From: Erwinia sp. E602
GTDB lineage: Bacteria; Pseudomonadota; Gammaproteobacteria; Enterobacterales; Enterobacteriaceae
Length of the DNA stretch: 64,000 nucleotides
Assembly: GCF_018141005.1 (NCBI RefSeq)
Contig: NZ_CP046582.1
Coordinates: forward strand, 3,348,001 to 3,412,000
Direction of reading: 5' to 3'
Of the stretch, positions 50,627 to 60,235 are shown piece after piece. A program made the position numbers and the translations under genes. Within the stretch, counting starts at the first letter, position 1; every line of letters starts with the position of its first letter. Under the pieces are notes generated by a model that did no database searches, was not told where the DNA came from, and worked only from the letters and a program-made list of their open reading frames with translations.

Positions 50627-50986
50627 TGCCTTTTAAGTTCTGTTTCGCTGTAGAGCGATCATCTCTTTAGAGTCACCCGTCACCACCAATCCAACTAAAC
50701 CGGTTGTTCTGCGCAGCAGATCGTTGCTCCGATTAGCGATACTTCTATTCATTTAGTGCTAATGGCATTCAAGAATCATCCCCTGCATTATCAGCACGCT
50801 GACTCGTTTAGTATCCTTATTATTCCTACATCATGCCTGTTTCACGGCACGTGCTGCCGCTCCTGATTTTTACTTTTCGCCCTACTCTTTTCATCTTCTC
50901 CGCGTGGTAGCTGGTTCATGTTTTAAGCAAAGCTGTTGAGCAGTGACTCTCAGGGCCGCATGTTCGTTGTATAAGGGAAGTGAACG

Positions 50987-51709
50987 ATGAAGAAGCAGAA
51001 GGATATTGCCTCCGGGCGCAGGCGTTTTTTACAGCGCAGCCTGGCGCTGATTCCGCTGGTCAGCGCGGGCAGCGCTCTACTGCGCACATCCGAAGCGGTG
51101 GCAGCTGCAGCGCCGCGATTGCGTGCAGACGCGCCGCTGTTTTTCACCGCCGACGAATGGCGTTTCTTATGTGCCGCCTGCCGGCGGCTGATCCCTGACG
51201 ACGAACTCGGCCCCGGTGCTCTGGCAGAAGGGGTACCCGCGTTTATTGATAAGCAGATGGAGTTGCCCTACGGATACGGCCAGCTGTGGTATATGCAGTC
51301 GCCGTTTGCCGATGGCGTACCCGAGCTGGGTTATCAGTCAGCGTTAGTGCCGCGCCAGGTGTATCGTTTGGGGATTGCCGCCGTCGATGGCTACTGTCGG
51401 CAGTTTTTTCAGGCGGTGTTTGCCAACCTTTACGCCACTCAGCAGGACGAGGTGCTACAGGCACTGGAAAGCGGACGTCTGCAGTTCGATATGCTGCCGG
51501 GACCGCTGTTTTTCGAGCAGCTGCTGGAGAATACACGGGAGGGTTACTTTAGCGACCCGATTCACGGGGGCAATCAGAGCATGGCCAGCTGGCGGCTGAT
51601 CGGGTTCCCCGGCGCACGAGCGGACTATCCGTGGGTAATGGACCACCCCAACCAGCCCTATCCGCTGCCTCCGGTGGATATCAGCGGCAAACGGGGAGAA
51701 AAAGCATGA
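50987..51709 (+). CDS. Gluconate 2-dehydrogenase subunit 3 family protein (Tat-exported)
   Basis: A 240-residue small subunit. A twin-arginine signal (GRRRFLQRSL at about 10-19, then a hydrophobic stretch and SEAVAAAA) directs it, and the folded large subunit with it, to the periplasm. The PF13618-type segment FFTADEWRFLCAACRRLIPDD (about 52-72) identifies the family. Start preceded by GGAAG. Overlaps the FAD subunit gene by 4 nt. Confidence 0.92.
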   Translation: MKKQKDIASGRRRFLQRSLALIPLVSAGSALLRTSEAVAAAAPRLRADAPLFFTADEWRFLCAACRRLIPDDELGPGALAEGVPAFIDKQMELPYGYGQLWYMQSPFADGVPELGYQSALVPRQVYRLGIAAVDGYCRQFFQAVFANLYATQQDEVLQALESGRLQFDMLPGPLFFEQLLENTREGYFSDPIHGGNQSMASWRLIGFPGARADYPWVMDHPNQPYPLPPVDISGKRGEKA

Positions 51710-53478
51710 GTGATATTACCGATCCCCCGGTTGACGTGCTGATCGTCGGTTTTGGCTGGACGGGCTCATTGATGGCCCGCGAACTGGCCGACAGTGGGTT
51801 AAAGATCCTCGCGCTGGAGCGCGGTGAACAGCGCGATACTCAGCCTGATTTCGCCTATCCGCGCATAATGGACGAGCTGACGTACGCCGTGCGTTTGCGA
51901 CTGTTTCAGAATCCGGCCCGGGAGACGGTCACTGTACGTCACTCGATGACCGATCGCGCTCTGCCCTATCGACGTTTTGGCTCCTTTTTACCGGGTAATG
52001 GCGTGGGCGGTGCCGGGGTGCACTGGAACGGGATGCTCTGGCGACCGCTGGAAGCGGATTTGCAGATGCGATCGATGGTCAGCGAACGCTATGGCGCGGG
52101 CGTAATTCCGGCAGATATGCAGCTTCAGGATTATCCGTTTAGCTATCAGGAGATGGAGCCGTGGTTCGATAAATTTGAGAAAATCTGCGGGGCTGCAGGC
52201 CAGGCCGGTAACATCAATGGCACCAAAATTGCCGGAGGCAACCCGTTCGAAGCCCCCCGCGCCGGTCCCTACCCGACCCGAGCGCTGAAACAGCAATACG
52301 CCGGTACGCTTTTTGGGCAAGCCGCTGAAGGGCTGGGCTACAGCCCGTTTCCCGTTCCTGCGGCCAACTGCAGCGAACCCTGGACCAATCCTTACGGCGT
52401 GCAGCTAGGCGTGTGTAATTACTGCGGTTACTGTGAGCGCTTCGGCTGTTTTAACGCGTCTAAAGCCTCACCGCAGTCAGCGGTGTTGCCTTCATTGCGA
52501 CAGTTTGCCAACTTTTCGTTGCGAACCGAGGCCCACGTGCTGCGCGTGGTACTTGATTCCGCCAAAAAGGTGGCCGTGGGTGCCGAGTGGATTGACTCAC
52601 AGGGCCGGACGCATTTTCAGCCCGCTGCGTTAGTGGTGCTCAGCGCTTTTCAGCTGCATAACGTGCGGCTGCTGCTGCTTTCAAAGATCGGCAAAACCTA
52701 CGATCCGCTCAGCGGTGAAGGTGTGGTCGGACGTAACTACGCCTATCAGATCAACGGCGGTATCAACCTGTTTTTCGGTCAGGAGACCTGCTTTAATCCG
52801 TTCGGCGCTACTGGCTGTACCGGCACCTTTATTGATGACTTCAATGCGGAAAATTTCGATCACTCAGGATTAGGTTTTATCGGTGGCGCAACGATTTCGG
52901 CCACCATCACCGGTGGCCGCCCCATCCAACAGATGCCATTGCCCCACGACACGCCACGCTGGGGTTCAGCGTGGAAAAAGGGTATTCAGCAGCACTATCT
53001 GCATACTATGAGCATCGGTTCTTCCGGATCGGTGATGCCTTACCGCCACTGTTATCTGGATCTCGACCCAACCTGGCGAGATGTTCACGGCCAGCCGCTG
53101 CTGCGTATGACCTTCGACTGGCAGCAGAATGAACTGATGATGACGCGCTTTATTGCCGCCAGGGCGGCAGAGATTGCCGAGGCCATTCAGCCACAACGCT
53201 TTGAATCAAATTTTATGGATCTGCACTCCCATTATGACGTACGGCCTTACCAGTCCACGCATACCACTGGCGGCACGGTGATGGGAAACGATCCACGCAC
53301 CAGCGTGGTAAATCGCTACCTGCAATGCTGGGATGTGCATAACCTGTTTGTCACCGGCGCATCGGTATTTCCGCAAAATATGGCCTATAACCCCACCGGC
53401 CTGGTGGGCGCAACCGCGCTATGGGCGGCTCATGCCATTAAAACTCGCTATTTTCAGCAACCCGGGTCGCTGGTTTAG
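51706..53478 (+). CDS. GMC-type FAD dehydrogenase, gluconate 2-dehydrogenase large subunit
   Basis: A 590-residue catalytic subunit. FAD-binding GFGWTG (about 14-19) sits in a Rossmann start (VDVLIVGFGWTG), followed by LERGEQRD, GNGVGGAGVHWNG and the C-terminal GMC_oxred_C block with STHTTGGTVMG and FPQNMAYNPTGLVGA (catalytic His/Asn region). It lacks a signal of its own, fitting piggyback Tat export with subunit 3. Likely oxidises gluconate to 2-ketogluconate; 2-ketogluconate or sorbitol oxidation by related enzymes cannot be excluded. The ATG at 51706 overlaps the upstream stop (ATGA). Confidence 0.92.
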   Translation: MSDITDPPVDVLIVGFGWTGSLMARELADSGLKILALERGEQRDTQPDFAYPRIMDELTYAVRLRLFQNPARETVTVRHSMTDRALPYRRFGSFLPGNGVGGAGVHWNGMLWRPLEADLQMRSMVSERYGAGVIPADMQLQDYPFSYQEMEPWFDKFEKICGAAGQAGNINGTKIAGGNPFEAPRAGPYPTRALKQQYAGTLFGQAAEGLGYSPFPVPAANCSEPWTNPYGVQLGVCNYCGYCERFGCFNASKASPQSAVLPSLRQFANFSLRTEAHVLRVVLDSAKKVAVGAEWIDSQGRTHFQPAALVVLSAFQLHNVRLLLLSKIGKTYDPLSGEGVVGRNYAYQINGGINLFFGQETCFNPFGATGCTGTFIDDFNAENFDHSGLGFIGGATISATITGGRPIQQMPLPHDTPRWGSAWKKGIQQHYLHTMSIGSSGSVMPYRHCYLDLDPTWRDVHGQPLLRMTFDWQQNELMMTRFIAARAAEIAEAIQPQRFESNFMDLHSHYDVRPYQSTHTTGGTVMGNDPRTSVVNRYLQCWDVHNLFVTGASVFPQNMAYNPTGLVGATALWAAHAIKTRYFQQPGSLV

Positions 53479-53494
53479 TGAGAGGGACCCGTTT

Positions 53495-54814
53495 ATGAAG
53501 ATAAAGCTTTGGTGGTGGCTGCCGCTGATGTTCGGCGGCGGCCTGCACGGCGCAATGGCGCAGGACAGCATTTCGACTCGCGGCGCTTATCTGGCGCAGA
53601 TTGCCGACTGCGGCGGCTGCCATACCGCATCGGGCGGTGCTGCTTACGCCGGAGGCGTTGCTCTTGCCACGCCTGTTGGCATCGTCTATTCCACCAATAT
53701 CACTCCGGAGCGCCGCACGGGCATCGGTGACTACGATTATGCTGATTTTGTCCGGGCGGTGCGTGATGGTCGGGCTAAGGATGGCCACAATCTCTATCCG
53801 GCGATGCCCTATACCGCCTACAGTAAGTTCAGCGACGCGGAGCTTCAGGCGCTGTGGAGCTTTTTTCACCAGAACGTGAAGGCGGCGGTAAAGCCAAACC
53901 GGCGTGCAGAGATCCCCTGGCTGCTGCACTTTCGCTGGCCCCTTAACGTCTGGAACTGGCTGTTCCATGACGATTCTCCCTGGCGTGCCGATCCCACTAA
54001 AAGCCAGCAATGGAACCGAGGTGCCTGGCTGGTGGCAGTACCCGGCCACTGCGGAAGCTGCCATACGCCACGCGGGATAGCTTACCAGGAGAAGGATGTT
54101 GACGGGCGCAGCTCAGCCTGGCTGACCGGCAATACCGTGGCGGGCTGGTATGCGCCGAGTCTTAACGCCAGAAAATATGCGGGGCTTAGCCATTGGTCGC
54201 AACAGGAGATCGCCGCGTTTCTGCACAGTGGTCAGACCGAAAATCAGATGGCATTTGGCTCAATGGCCGAAGTGGTGGAGAACAGTACGCAGTATATGAG
54301 CGATAGCGACCTACAGGCGATCGCTGTCTATCTCAAAAGCCTTTCGCCCGCACAGCCTAACAGCGGGGATCGTTCCAGGCCAGCTGATGCTGGCCTGACA
54401 CAACAGGATAAGATAATGATCGCGGGAGCCATGGTCTGGGCAGATAACTGTGCAGCCTGCCACCGATCGGATGGAGAGGGTTACCGACGCACCTACCCCT
54501 CGCTGGTCAACAACGCAGCGCTGTCAGAAGACGATCCCGCTTCATTAATCAGTATGGTCCTTTACGGCGGCAAAGCACCGGTAACCTCCACGTCTGTGAC
54601 GGGGATGGCGATGCCGGGATTTGGGGAGCGGCTTTCCGACAGCCAGATCGCCGCATTGGCCACCTTTGTACGTAACAGCTGGGGCAATCAGGCTTCAAAG
54701 GTGACGAAAAATCAGGTAAAAGCCCTTCGCAAGCCACAAGGTTCAGGTTCAGGTTCAGGTTCAGGTTCAGGTTCAGGTTCAGGTTCAGGTTCAGGTTCAG
54801 GTTCAGGAAAATGA
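53495..54814 (+). CDS. Tri-haem cytochrome c subunit of the gluconate-type dehydrogenase
   Basis: A 439-residue periplasmic, membrane-associated cytochrome passing electrons from the FAD subunit to ubiquinone. A signal peptide (1-22) precedes three CxxCH haem sites: CGGCH at 39-43, CGSCH near 185 and CAACH near 319. The ATG at 53495 was chosen for its position after GAGGG and its clean signal sequence; the frame extends back into the FAD gene. The C-terminus ends in 11 Gly-Ser dipeptides plus Gly-Lys, in place of the usual anchoring region. Confidence 0.93.
   Translation: MKIKLWWWLPLMFGGGLHGAMAQDSISTRGAYLAQIADCGGCHTASGGAAYAGGVALATPVGIVYSTNITPERRTGIGDYDYADFVRAVRDGRAKDGHNLYPAMPYTAYSKFSDAELQALWSFFHQNVKAAVKPNRRAEIPWLLHFRWPLNVWNWLFHDDSPWRADPTKSQQWNRGAWLVAVPGHCGSCHTPRGIAYQEKDVDGRSSAWLTGNTVAGWYAPSLNARKYAGLSHWSQQEIAAFLHSGQTENQMAFGSMAEVVENSTQYMSDSDLQAIAVYLKSLSPAQPNSGDRSRPADAGLTQQDKIMIAGAMVWADNCAACHRSDGEGYRRTYPSLVNNAALSEDDPASLISMVLYGGKAPVTSTSVTGMAMPGFGERLSDSQIAALATFVRNSWGNQASKVTKNQVKALRKPQGSGSGSGSGSGSGSGSGSGSGSGK
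54740..54805 (+). repeat. GGTTCA hexamer x11 in the cytochrome gene
   Basis: Eleven uninterrupted GGTTCA units in frame, coding for Gly-Ser. No synonymous variation, so the run is young or still changing in length. Unit changes stay in frame. Confidence 0.97.
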
Positions 54815-54862
54815 AAAAGTTATCCAGACAGATAGCAATGCGGCAAAAAAGTTTATTTTAAG

Positions 54863-54888
54863 CGGCACCCGGTCATCAGAGGGTGCCG
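54863..54888. terminator. Hairpin between convergent cytochrome and PanE-like genes
   Basis: CGGCACCC/GGGTGCCG with a 10 nt loop. On the minus strand it is followed by an A/T-rich run ending in six T residues. Confidence 0.65.
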
Positions 54889-54900
54889 GATTAATGCAAT

Positions 54901-55827
54901 TTATTCACCGCGCAGGCTTTCCAGTAGTGCCATCGATCGATAAATAGTGGCATGTACCGGCACGGCGACACCGGCCTGCGTTGCAAGCCGACAGATCGTG
55001 CCATTCTGATCTTCCAGTTCTGATTTACGCCCGGCGGCTAAGTCACGCTGCATTGATGCAGTACTGTCCGGCGTAAAGGCATCGAACTGTGACATCGCCC
55101 ACTTCACATCTTCCTCCGTTAGCAGAACACCATATGCCTCAGCAAGCGCTCTGACTTCCAGCATCGCATCCTGCACCAGCTGACGCGTCAACGGGAAGCT
55201 ACGGGTTTTACCTACCGGCTGCCGGGTGAGCGCGCCTACACCGCCGTAAGAGGAGATCAGCATAAACTTGCGCCACATGTCGTGATAAATATCGTCGGAG
55301 AGTGTCGTAGTTACCGAGGCATCGGTCAGCGCAGCAGCCAGCGATTCGCAGCGTGGTGAACGGCTGCCATCCAGCTCACCGAAGGTAATCGCCGGTTGGC
55401 CGCCCAGGTGTTGAACGCGGCCCGGCTCAGGCAGATGGGAAATAATGACGCATACCCCGCCCAGCACGTGCTGTTTACCCACGGCCTGCACCAGCGTATC
55501 GGTAACGGTAATGCCATTCTGTAGCGGCAGTATCGGCGTTGAGGCATGCAGCAGCGGTGCCAGACCGGCTGCCATATCGCTTACCTGAAACGCTTTCGTC
55601 GCCAGGATCACCGCATCCGATTCGCCGATGTCACTGGCCAGGGTACTTACGCCAGCAGGCATGACCTGCCACGGTGGCGCATCACCGCTGCTTACCTGAA
55701 TCCCCCGTGCCCTGATCGCTTCCGCATGGCGTTCCCGCACCAGAAAATGCACGCTGTGCCCGGCTCTCTGCAGCACCGCACCGAAATAAGCTCCAACACC
55801 GCCCGCCCCTACCATGGTAATTTTCAT
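54901..55827 (-). CDS. PanE-family 2-dehydropantoate 2-reductase homologue
   Basis: A 308-residue NADPH-dependent reductase. The nucleotide fold starts at MVGAGGVGAYFGAVL (5-19), followed by ATKAFQ (conserved Lys) and PLQNG (about 101-105). The C-domain holds the KFM Lys and the SxxxD-type motif (ELEDQNG region, DSTASMQRDL). Probably a paralogue of the housekeeping PanE, given its pairing with the DRE-TIM enzyme. The start overlaps that gene's stop by 4 nt, so both form one operon. Its base composition is like the rest of the chromosome, unlike its partner. Confidence 0.88.
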   Translation of the reverse strand: MKITMVGAGGVGAYFGAVLQRAGHSVHFLVRERHAEAIRARGIQVSSGDAPPWQVMPAGVSTLASDIGESDAVILATKAFQVSDMAAGLAPLLHASTPILPLQNGITVTDTLVQAVGKQHVLGGVCVIISHLPEPGRVQHLGGQPAITFGELDGSRSPRCESLAAALTDASVTTTLSDDIYHDMWRKFMLISSYGGVGALTRQPVGKTRSFPLTRQLVQDAMLEVRALAEAYGVLLTEEDVKWAMSQFDAFTPDSTASMQRDLAAGRKSELEDQNGTICRLATQAGVAVPVHATIYRSMALLESLRGE

Positions 55828-57092
55828 GCTTCCCTCCTTTTTATTTCATTCACAACTGCTTGCTGATGTAATATTTGAAGAGCTGTTTTTTCCACATCAT
55901 CAATTCTCAAAATACCACTATATAAAGACAGTATTGAGTCATGTATTTCTTGCCATAATCTTTGTTTTTTCGGAAGGATTTCATAATCAAGTTTATTCAC
56001 CAAATATCCTGTAACCTTCGAGATAAAATCTGGATCATCTATTTTCTCCGATAACATCCCAGAATCTTTCAGGATCTGACGCACGGTATCATCAAACAAG
56101 CCCACCTGATTAACAAAATATTTTACAGGCCGTTTTACGTTTAGGTAATCGGGCACATTAACTATTCCTGCATTTTCATTTTCAACCAATAAACCACTGA
56201 CTGGCCTATAAACATCAGGAATAACAATAAACGTTTTTTCAGCCAAACCCGCTGCATCTTTAAGTTTCTGAGGATCGAGATTCTTTCCATTAACCGTAAT
56301 ATTCCTCTCGATAAATATCTGATTCAAAACCTCTATATTTGCAAGCCCAGCCCGATTTCCGAATCCCGCTATTCCACCTTCAATCATCTGAAAACCATGG
56401 AAAACGGAAGATAATGAGTTTGCAAGTCCCAATCCCCTGTCGTCATGTGAATGAAGATAAAATGTCATATTTGAGAAATCATTAACCAAATTTGCGGCCA
56501 GTATCGCCGTAACATCAGGATACAATGTTCCCACTGAGTCATTGATCCTTACCTTACCTATTCCAAGCTTTTTAACTCTTTCAATTTGCCTGCATATAAA
56601 ATCATAGTGTTCATTATCAATTTCAGTATCAAATGCATTTAATATACTCGATCTAAAATTCCTTATGCCAATATCGAAAAGTTCACCGTGCGCTTTAGCC
56701 AGTAAATTTTTCTCTTCCTGAAATTCAACCATACCAATACTAACATGTACTTTCTCCAGGAGTTTTCTGGGTATTATTTTCAATGACTCTTTAAGCGGCT
56801 CCCATGTTTTCAGGGTTAGATTGAATAAGAAGTTTACATCTTGCGGAATTCTATTCAGAAGGCACTGAGAATTAAGGCATCTCAATAGAAACTTAGCTTC
56901 CTGGAGTCCTGACCCCATATCAATATCTTTTATACCCGTACAGGCTATCATTTCAACCAAAGCAAGCTTGTCTTCATCACGCGCACCAAAAAGTGCTCTT
57001 TCGAGACCTTCTCGAATCGTTTCATCTGAAATGCTAATGAGATCGAAGTCTTTAAATCGTGGTTTATGACCATAAGGCATAGAGAGAGCCAT
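55824..57092 (-). CDS. HMGL-like DRE-TIM enzyme (Claisen/aldol type), AT-rich
   Basis: A 422-residue protein of the isopropylmalate/homocitrate synthase and HMG-CoA lyase superfamily. Seen motifs: SDETIREGLE (about 22-31; metal-binding Asp and Arg), HSHDDRGLGLANS (about 214-226; metal-binding His pair) and GIAGFGNRAGLANIEV (about 241-256). The residues after about 300 are an unfamiliar C-terminal domain. The coding DNA is far richer in A and T than all neighbours and uses many AT-ending codons, which suggests horizontal acquisition. With the coupled PanE-like reductase it may build a small branched acid; the substrate is unknown. Confidence 0.82.
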   Translation of the reverse strand: MALSMPYGHKPRFKDFDLISISDETIREGLERALFGARDEDKLALVEMIACTGIKDIDMGSGLQEAKFLLRCLNSQCLLNRIPQDVNFLFNLTLKTWEPLKESLKIIPRKLLEKVHVSIGMVEFQEEKNLLAKAHGELFDIGIRNFRSSILNAFDTEIDNEHYDFICRQIERVKKLGIGKVRINDSVGTLYPDVTAILAANLVNDFSNMTFYLHSHDDRGLGLANSLSSVFHGFQMIEGGIAGFGNRAGLANIEVLNQIFIERNITVNGKNLDPQKLKDAAGLAEKTFIVIPDVYRPVSGLLVENENAGIVNVPDYLNVKRPVKYFVNQVGLFDDTVRQILKDSGMLSEKIDDPDFISKVTGYLVNKLDYEILPKKQRLWQEIHDSILSLYSGILRIDDVEKTALQILHQQAVVNEIKRREA

Positions 57093-57629
57093 GACATTGC
57101 TTCCTTAAGCTATAGACACGAAGCACTATATTTACCGAATTATTATTTATAGGTTATACATCTAATGCCTTTATGAAAAATGTTAACAAAATAAAAAACC
57201 ATTTATAAAAAAAAGCCAAGTCATTAATTAATAGATTTTTTATATTATCCATACAATTCCACACCCCTATCCCTTAGATATTTATATACGTTAGGTTCGG
57301 ATTTTTTAGTCAAAAGTGGTCTGGCACAACCAAGATAGTTGCAGAATTGCTGTATCCCCCAACTTCTGGCAATAGCAATGAATGACTTTACACAGCCACG
57401 AGTAAACCTTGACGAGAGAAGTAAGCTTCAGGTTTGCCGGGCAAGCAATGCAAAGTCGTCTGCCCACTCTCCAGCAACGGTATTTAAGGCGACCCGGCGA
57501 TTTGCTGCCAGCGGCCGACCCAGGCACCGGGCATAAAGCCACGCTCCTTACAGCGCTTGCATTACCAACCAAGGCACCAGGCATAAAGCCACGCCCCAGG
57601 CAGCAACGCCAAAGCGCGTAACGGAGTCC
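57093..57629. other. Gene-free stretch upstream of the AT-rich operon
   Basis: 57093-57300 is very AT-rich and likely holds the promoter of the DRE-TIM gene. 57300-57629 has normal composition with short remnants of the dispersed-repeat flank (caggcaccgggcataaagccacgc type, twice near 57520-57595). No gene is supported. Confidence 0.5.
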
Positions 57630-58721
57630 TTAATTCCTTTTCAGGCACGCCTCGTAGCGCCCGTTCACCCGATGGGCGAACCAGGCGGTGGTCAGGTTGC
57701 GGGTGATTTTCGGGCTTTCCAGCTTAATGCCGGGCAGCACCTCGCGCGGCAGTCGCTTACCGGCGTCTTTGTCGGCCAGCGCAAAGACCGCCTGCCACAG
57801 ATCGCTTTTCTCAAAGTCCGCGCTGTCACCCCTCTCCAGCGCCCGGCGGATCGCCCGGTCGCTGTAGTCCAGGCGTTTGCCCAGCGTGCGCAGCGCTTTC
57901 TCGGTCGCCCCGGCGTTGTCTGAAGCGTAGTCAATCAGATCGCCGTCCAGCGCCAGCCTGATACCGCTGAGGCGCGACACCGCCGCCTGAAACGCCGCGT
58001 TGCGGCTGGCGTACCAGCCGGCGTTAAAGTCGGCGAAGCGGTAGAGCGGCGCGCTGTAGCTGGCCGGGTAGCCGAGCAGGTGCTGGGTGCCGAACCAGAT
58101 GCCGCCGCGGCGGCTGAACACCTCGCGGCGAATCGAACCGTCAACCGGGTACGGGTAGCCTCTGGCGTGCGCTTCGGCGAAGGCGATGCTCACCTGCATC
58201 GGGCCGCCGGTATGGATCGGGTTGAACTTACCGAACAGCTTCTGCCCCATCGGCACCGTATCGATCAGATCGTCAAAAATCGCGCTGAGTTCTTTTTCGC
58301 TTTTTACCCGGTCCAGCCGCTCGGCGTAGCTTTTGCCGGTGGGGGAGTCGATTTTCAGCGCGGTATGCACGAGGAACGACGGGATATGCAGCTGCCCGGC
58401 GCGGCGGTCGATCTCAGCCCAGGCGATTTTCGGCAGCCCCGCCACCGGCGCGTCGGCGTTGAAGTTGGACTCCTGGGCGGTCACCGCGATCACCGCGCAG
58501 ATATTGCTGGCGGACGGGTCGATACTGAGGCCGTTAAACGCGGCGTACATATCCGTTGACCAGCCCTGACGGTTGCTGACGTTGTCGGGCAGCAGGCGGG
58601 CGATCTGCACCTTTACGTCGGTCGGGCGTGGGGCGGAAGTCTGTTTAGCGGGGTGCTGGCTACAGCCGGCCAGCACCAGCAGGCCGATAAATGAGAAGCG
58701 ATGCATAAAACGGCGGGTCAT
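57630..58721 (-). CDS. DUF1615-family lipoprotein
   Basis: A 363-residue lipoprotein with lipobox LAGC (about residues 17-20; residue +2 is Ser, favouring the outer membrane). The body matches DUF1615 with the QESNFNADAPVAGLPKIAWAEI segment (about 85-106) and GKFNPIHTGGPMQVSIAFAE (about 162-181). The Glu in the QESNF context recalls lytic-transglycosylase folds, which is only a suggestion. AAGGA lies 7 nt before the ATG. Confidence 0.88.
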   Translation of the reverse strand: MTRRFMHRFSFIGLLVLAGCSQHPAKQTSAPRPTDVKVQIARLLPDNVSNRQGWSTDMYAAFNGLSIDPSASNICAVIAVTAQESNFNADAPVAGLPKIAWAEIDRRAGQLHIPSFLVHTALKIDSPTGKSYAERLDRVKSEKELSAIFDDLIDTVPMGQKLFGKFNPIHTGGPMQVSIAFAEAHARGYPYPVDGSIRREVFSRRGGIWFGTQHLLGYPASYSAPLYRFADFNAGWYASRNAAFQAAVSRLSGIRLALDGDLIDYASDNAGATEKALRTLGKRLDYSDRAIRRALERGDSADFEKSDLWQAVFALADKDAGKRLPREVLPGIKLESPKITRNLTTAWFAHRVNGRYEACLKRN

Positions 58722-58976
58722 GGCGTTCCTTCAGGGCGAGGCAAAATGCGATGAGCCAAGACTAGCCGCTGTGCACGGCAATATCCACTGCCTGTCGGCT
58801 TAAAACCTGCCGCAGCGATTTTACATCGTCGCAGCGAAGATTGCAGACCGCCAACGGGGATCGCCCAACGCAGAACCCTGTCTGCGCGTTACGCCAGCAC
58901 GCGGATAGCGACTCGCTGCCGCATGATTATCGCTGCGCATAATGCCTTGCCTGCTGCCACCGTCGTAGCGCTGCAG

Positions 58977-59039
58977 TGACGCTTTCCGGCGCTCAGCCGC
59001 CTGACGATCGCTGTCGCGTGATGCGATCCAGCGCCCGCC
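58977..59039 (-). pseudogene. Partial duplicate of the moaE 3' end
   Basis: The minus-strand sequence repeats the last 21 codons of moaE (RDSDRQAAER segment) just beyond its stop, with a 78 bp offset and a 26-base exact core. It has no start and is interrupted from moaE by a stop. From 58722 to 59054 no other gene is seen. Confidence 0.75.
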
Positions 59040-59054
59040 GTTGTGGTGAGGCAC

Positions 59055-59510
59055 TCACGCCTTCCAGCGTTCGGCCGCCTGACGATCGCTGTCGCGTGAC
59101 TCCACCCAGCGTTCGCCGTCCGGCGTGGCTTCGCGCTTCCAGAACGGCGCGCGGGTTTTCAGCAGGTCCATAATAAATTCTGCGGCGGCAAAGGCCGCAC
59201 CACGGTGCGCGCCGCTGACGCCGACCAGCACGATCTCATCGCCGGGATACAGCGCGCCGACCCGGTGGATCACCGTCACCCTGTGCAGCGGCCAGCGCTC
59301 GCGCGCCTCCTGCACGATCGCCGCCAGCGCCTTTTCGGTCATTCCCGGATAGTGCTCCAGCGTCAGCGCGCTGACGTCGTCGCCAAGATTGTGGTCACGC
59401 ACCTTGCCGGTAAAGGTGACGATCGCGCCGTCGGCGTGGCTGTCCGCCAGCCAGTCGTACTCCTGCGCCATGCTGAAGGGCTCTGCCCCGACCCGAATAC
59501 GTGTATCCAT
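59055..59510 (-). CDS. moaE: Molybdopterin synthase catalytic subunit
   Basis: A 151-residue subunit that inserts sulfur into cPMP together with MoaD. Conserved GAIVTFTGKVRDHN, LEHYPGMTEKAL and the K-R region RAPFWKREATPDG (active-site Lys). The start at 59510 (MDTRIRVG) matches the E. coli length of 150 and lies 1 nt from the moaD stop. The frame is open further upstream but that overlaps moaD. Confidence 0.95.
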   Translation of the reverse strand: MDTRIRVGAEPFSMAQEYDWLADSHADGAIVTFTGKVRDHNLGDDVSALTLEHYPGMTEKALAAIVQEARERWPLHRVTVIHRVGALYPGDEIVLVGVSGAHRGAAFAAAEFIMDLLKTRAPFWKREATPDGERWVESRDSDRQAAERWKA

Positions 59511-59511
59511 C

Positions 59512-59757
59512 TCAGCCCCCGGTGACCGGCGGGAAGAAGGCCACTTCGTCCCCGACGTTAAGCGGGTGAGTGCCGGGAACCAGCGTCTGGTTGACGGCCG
59601 CCAGCAGCTTGCCGGACTCCAGCGCCAGCGCCCAGCGGTCGCCGCGCGCGGCCAGCGCAGCGCGCAGCGCCTCAACGCTGGGGTAGTCGGCGGCCAGCGT
59701 CAGCCGGTCAGTGCCCACCAGCTCGCGCACCTGGGCAAAAAACAGCACGTTAATCAT
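59512..59757 (-). CDS. moaD: Molybdopterin synthase sulfur carrier subunit
   Basis: An 81-residue ubiquitin-like carrier ending in Gly-Gly (PPVTGG), which becomes the thiocarboxylate. The start [13 protein letters not shown] at 59757 gives exactly the E. coli length. Overlaps the moaC end by 8 nt. Confidence 0.95.
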   Translation of the reverse strand: MINVLFFAQVRELVGTDRLTLAADYPSVEALRAALAARGDRWALALESGKLLAAVNQTLVPGTHPLNVGDEVAFFPPVTGG

Positions 59758-60235
59758 GCGCCACCGCCTGGAAATCACCGGACTTGCCACCGCTTTTGCT
59801 CAGCAGGCGGCACTGCTCGATGCTGATATCTTTCTGCACCGCTTTGCACATGTCGTAAATGGTCAGCGCCGCCACCGAGGCGGCGGTCAGCGCCTCCATC
59901 TCAACGCCGGTTTTGCCGGTCAGGCGGCACAGCGTCTCAATCCGCACCCGGTTAAACTGCGGCTGCGCTTCCAGCGTCACCTCCACCTTGCTCAGCATCA
60001 GCGGATGGCAGAGTGGGATCAGCTCCCAGGTGCGCTTGGCGGCCTGAATGCCGGCGATGCGGGCGGTGGCGAACACGTCGCCCTTGTGGTGGCTGCCGTC
60101 GGTAATCATCTGCAGCGTGGCGGGTGCCATCACCACCAGCGCTTCGGCGCGGGCTTCGCGTACGGTTTCCGCCTTGCCGGAGACGTCAACCATATGGGCT
60201 TCGCCGGCGGCGTTAATGTGGGTTAACTGTGACAT
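59750..60235 (-). CDS. moaC: Cyclic pyranopterin monophosphate synthase
   Basis: A 161-residue enzyme converting the MoaA product to cPMP. Typical [16 protein letters not shown] start, [29 protein letters not shown] (about 51-79) and [22 protein letters not shown] with the catalytic Lys/Asp region. Abuts moaB directly. Confidence 0.96.
   Translation of the reverse strand: MSQLTHINAAGEAHMVDVSGKAETVREARAEALVVMAPATLQMITDGSHHKGDVFATARIAGIQAAKRTWELIPLCHPLMLSKVEVTLEAQPQFNRVRIETLCRLTGKTGVEMEALTAASVAALTIYDMCKAVQKDISIEQCRLLSKSGGKSGDFQAVAHD

Noticed and set aside
54901..57092. The AT-rich operon considered as an insertion sequence or prophage remnant
   Set aside because: No transposase, integrase or inverted ends were seen around it; only composition is foreign.
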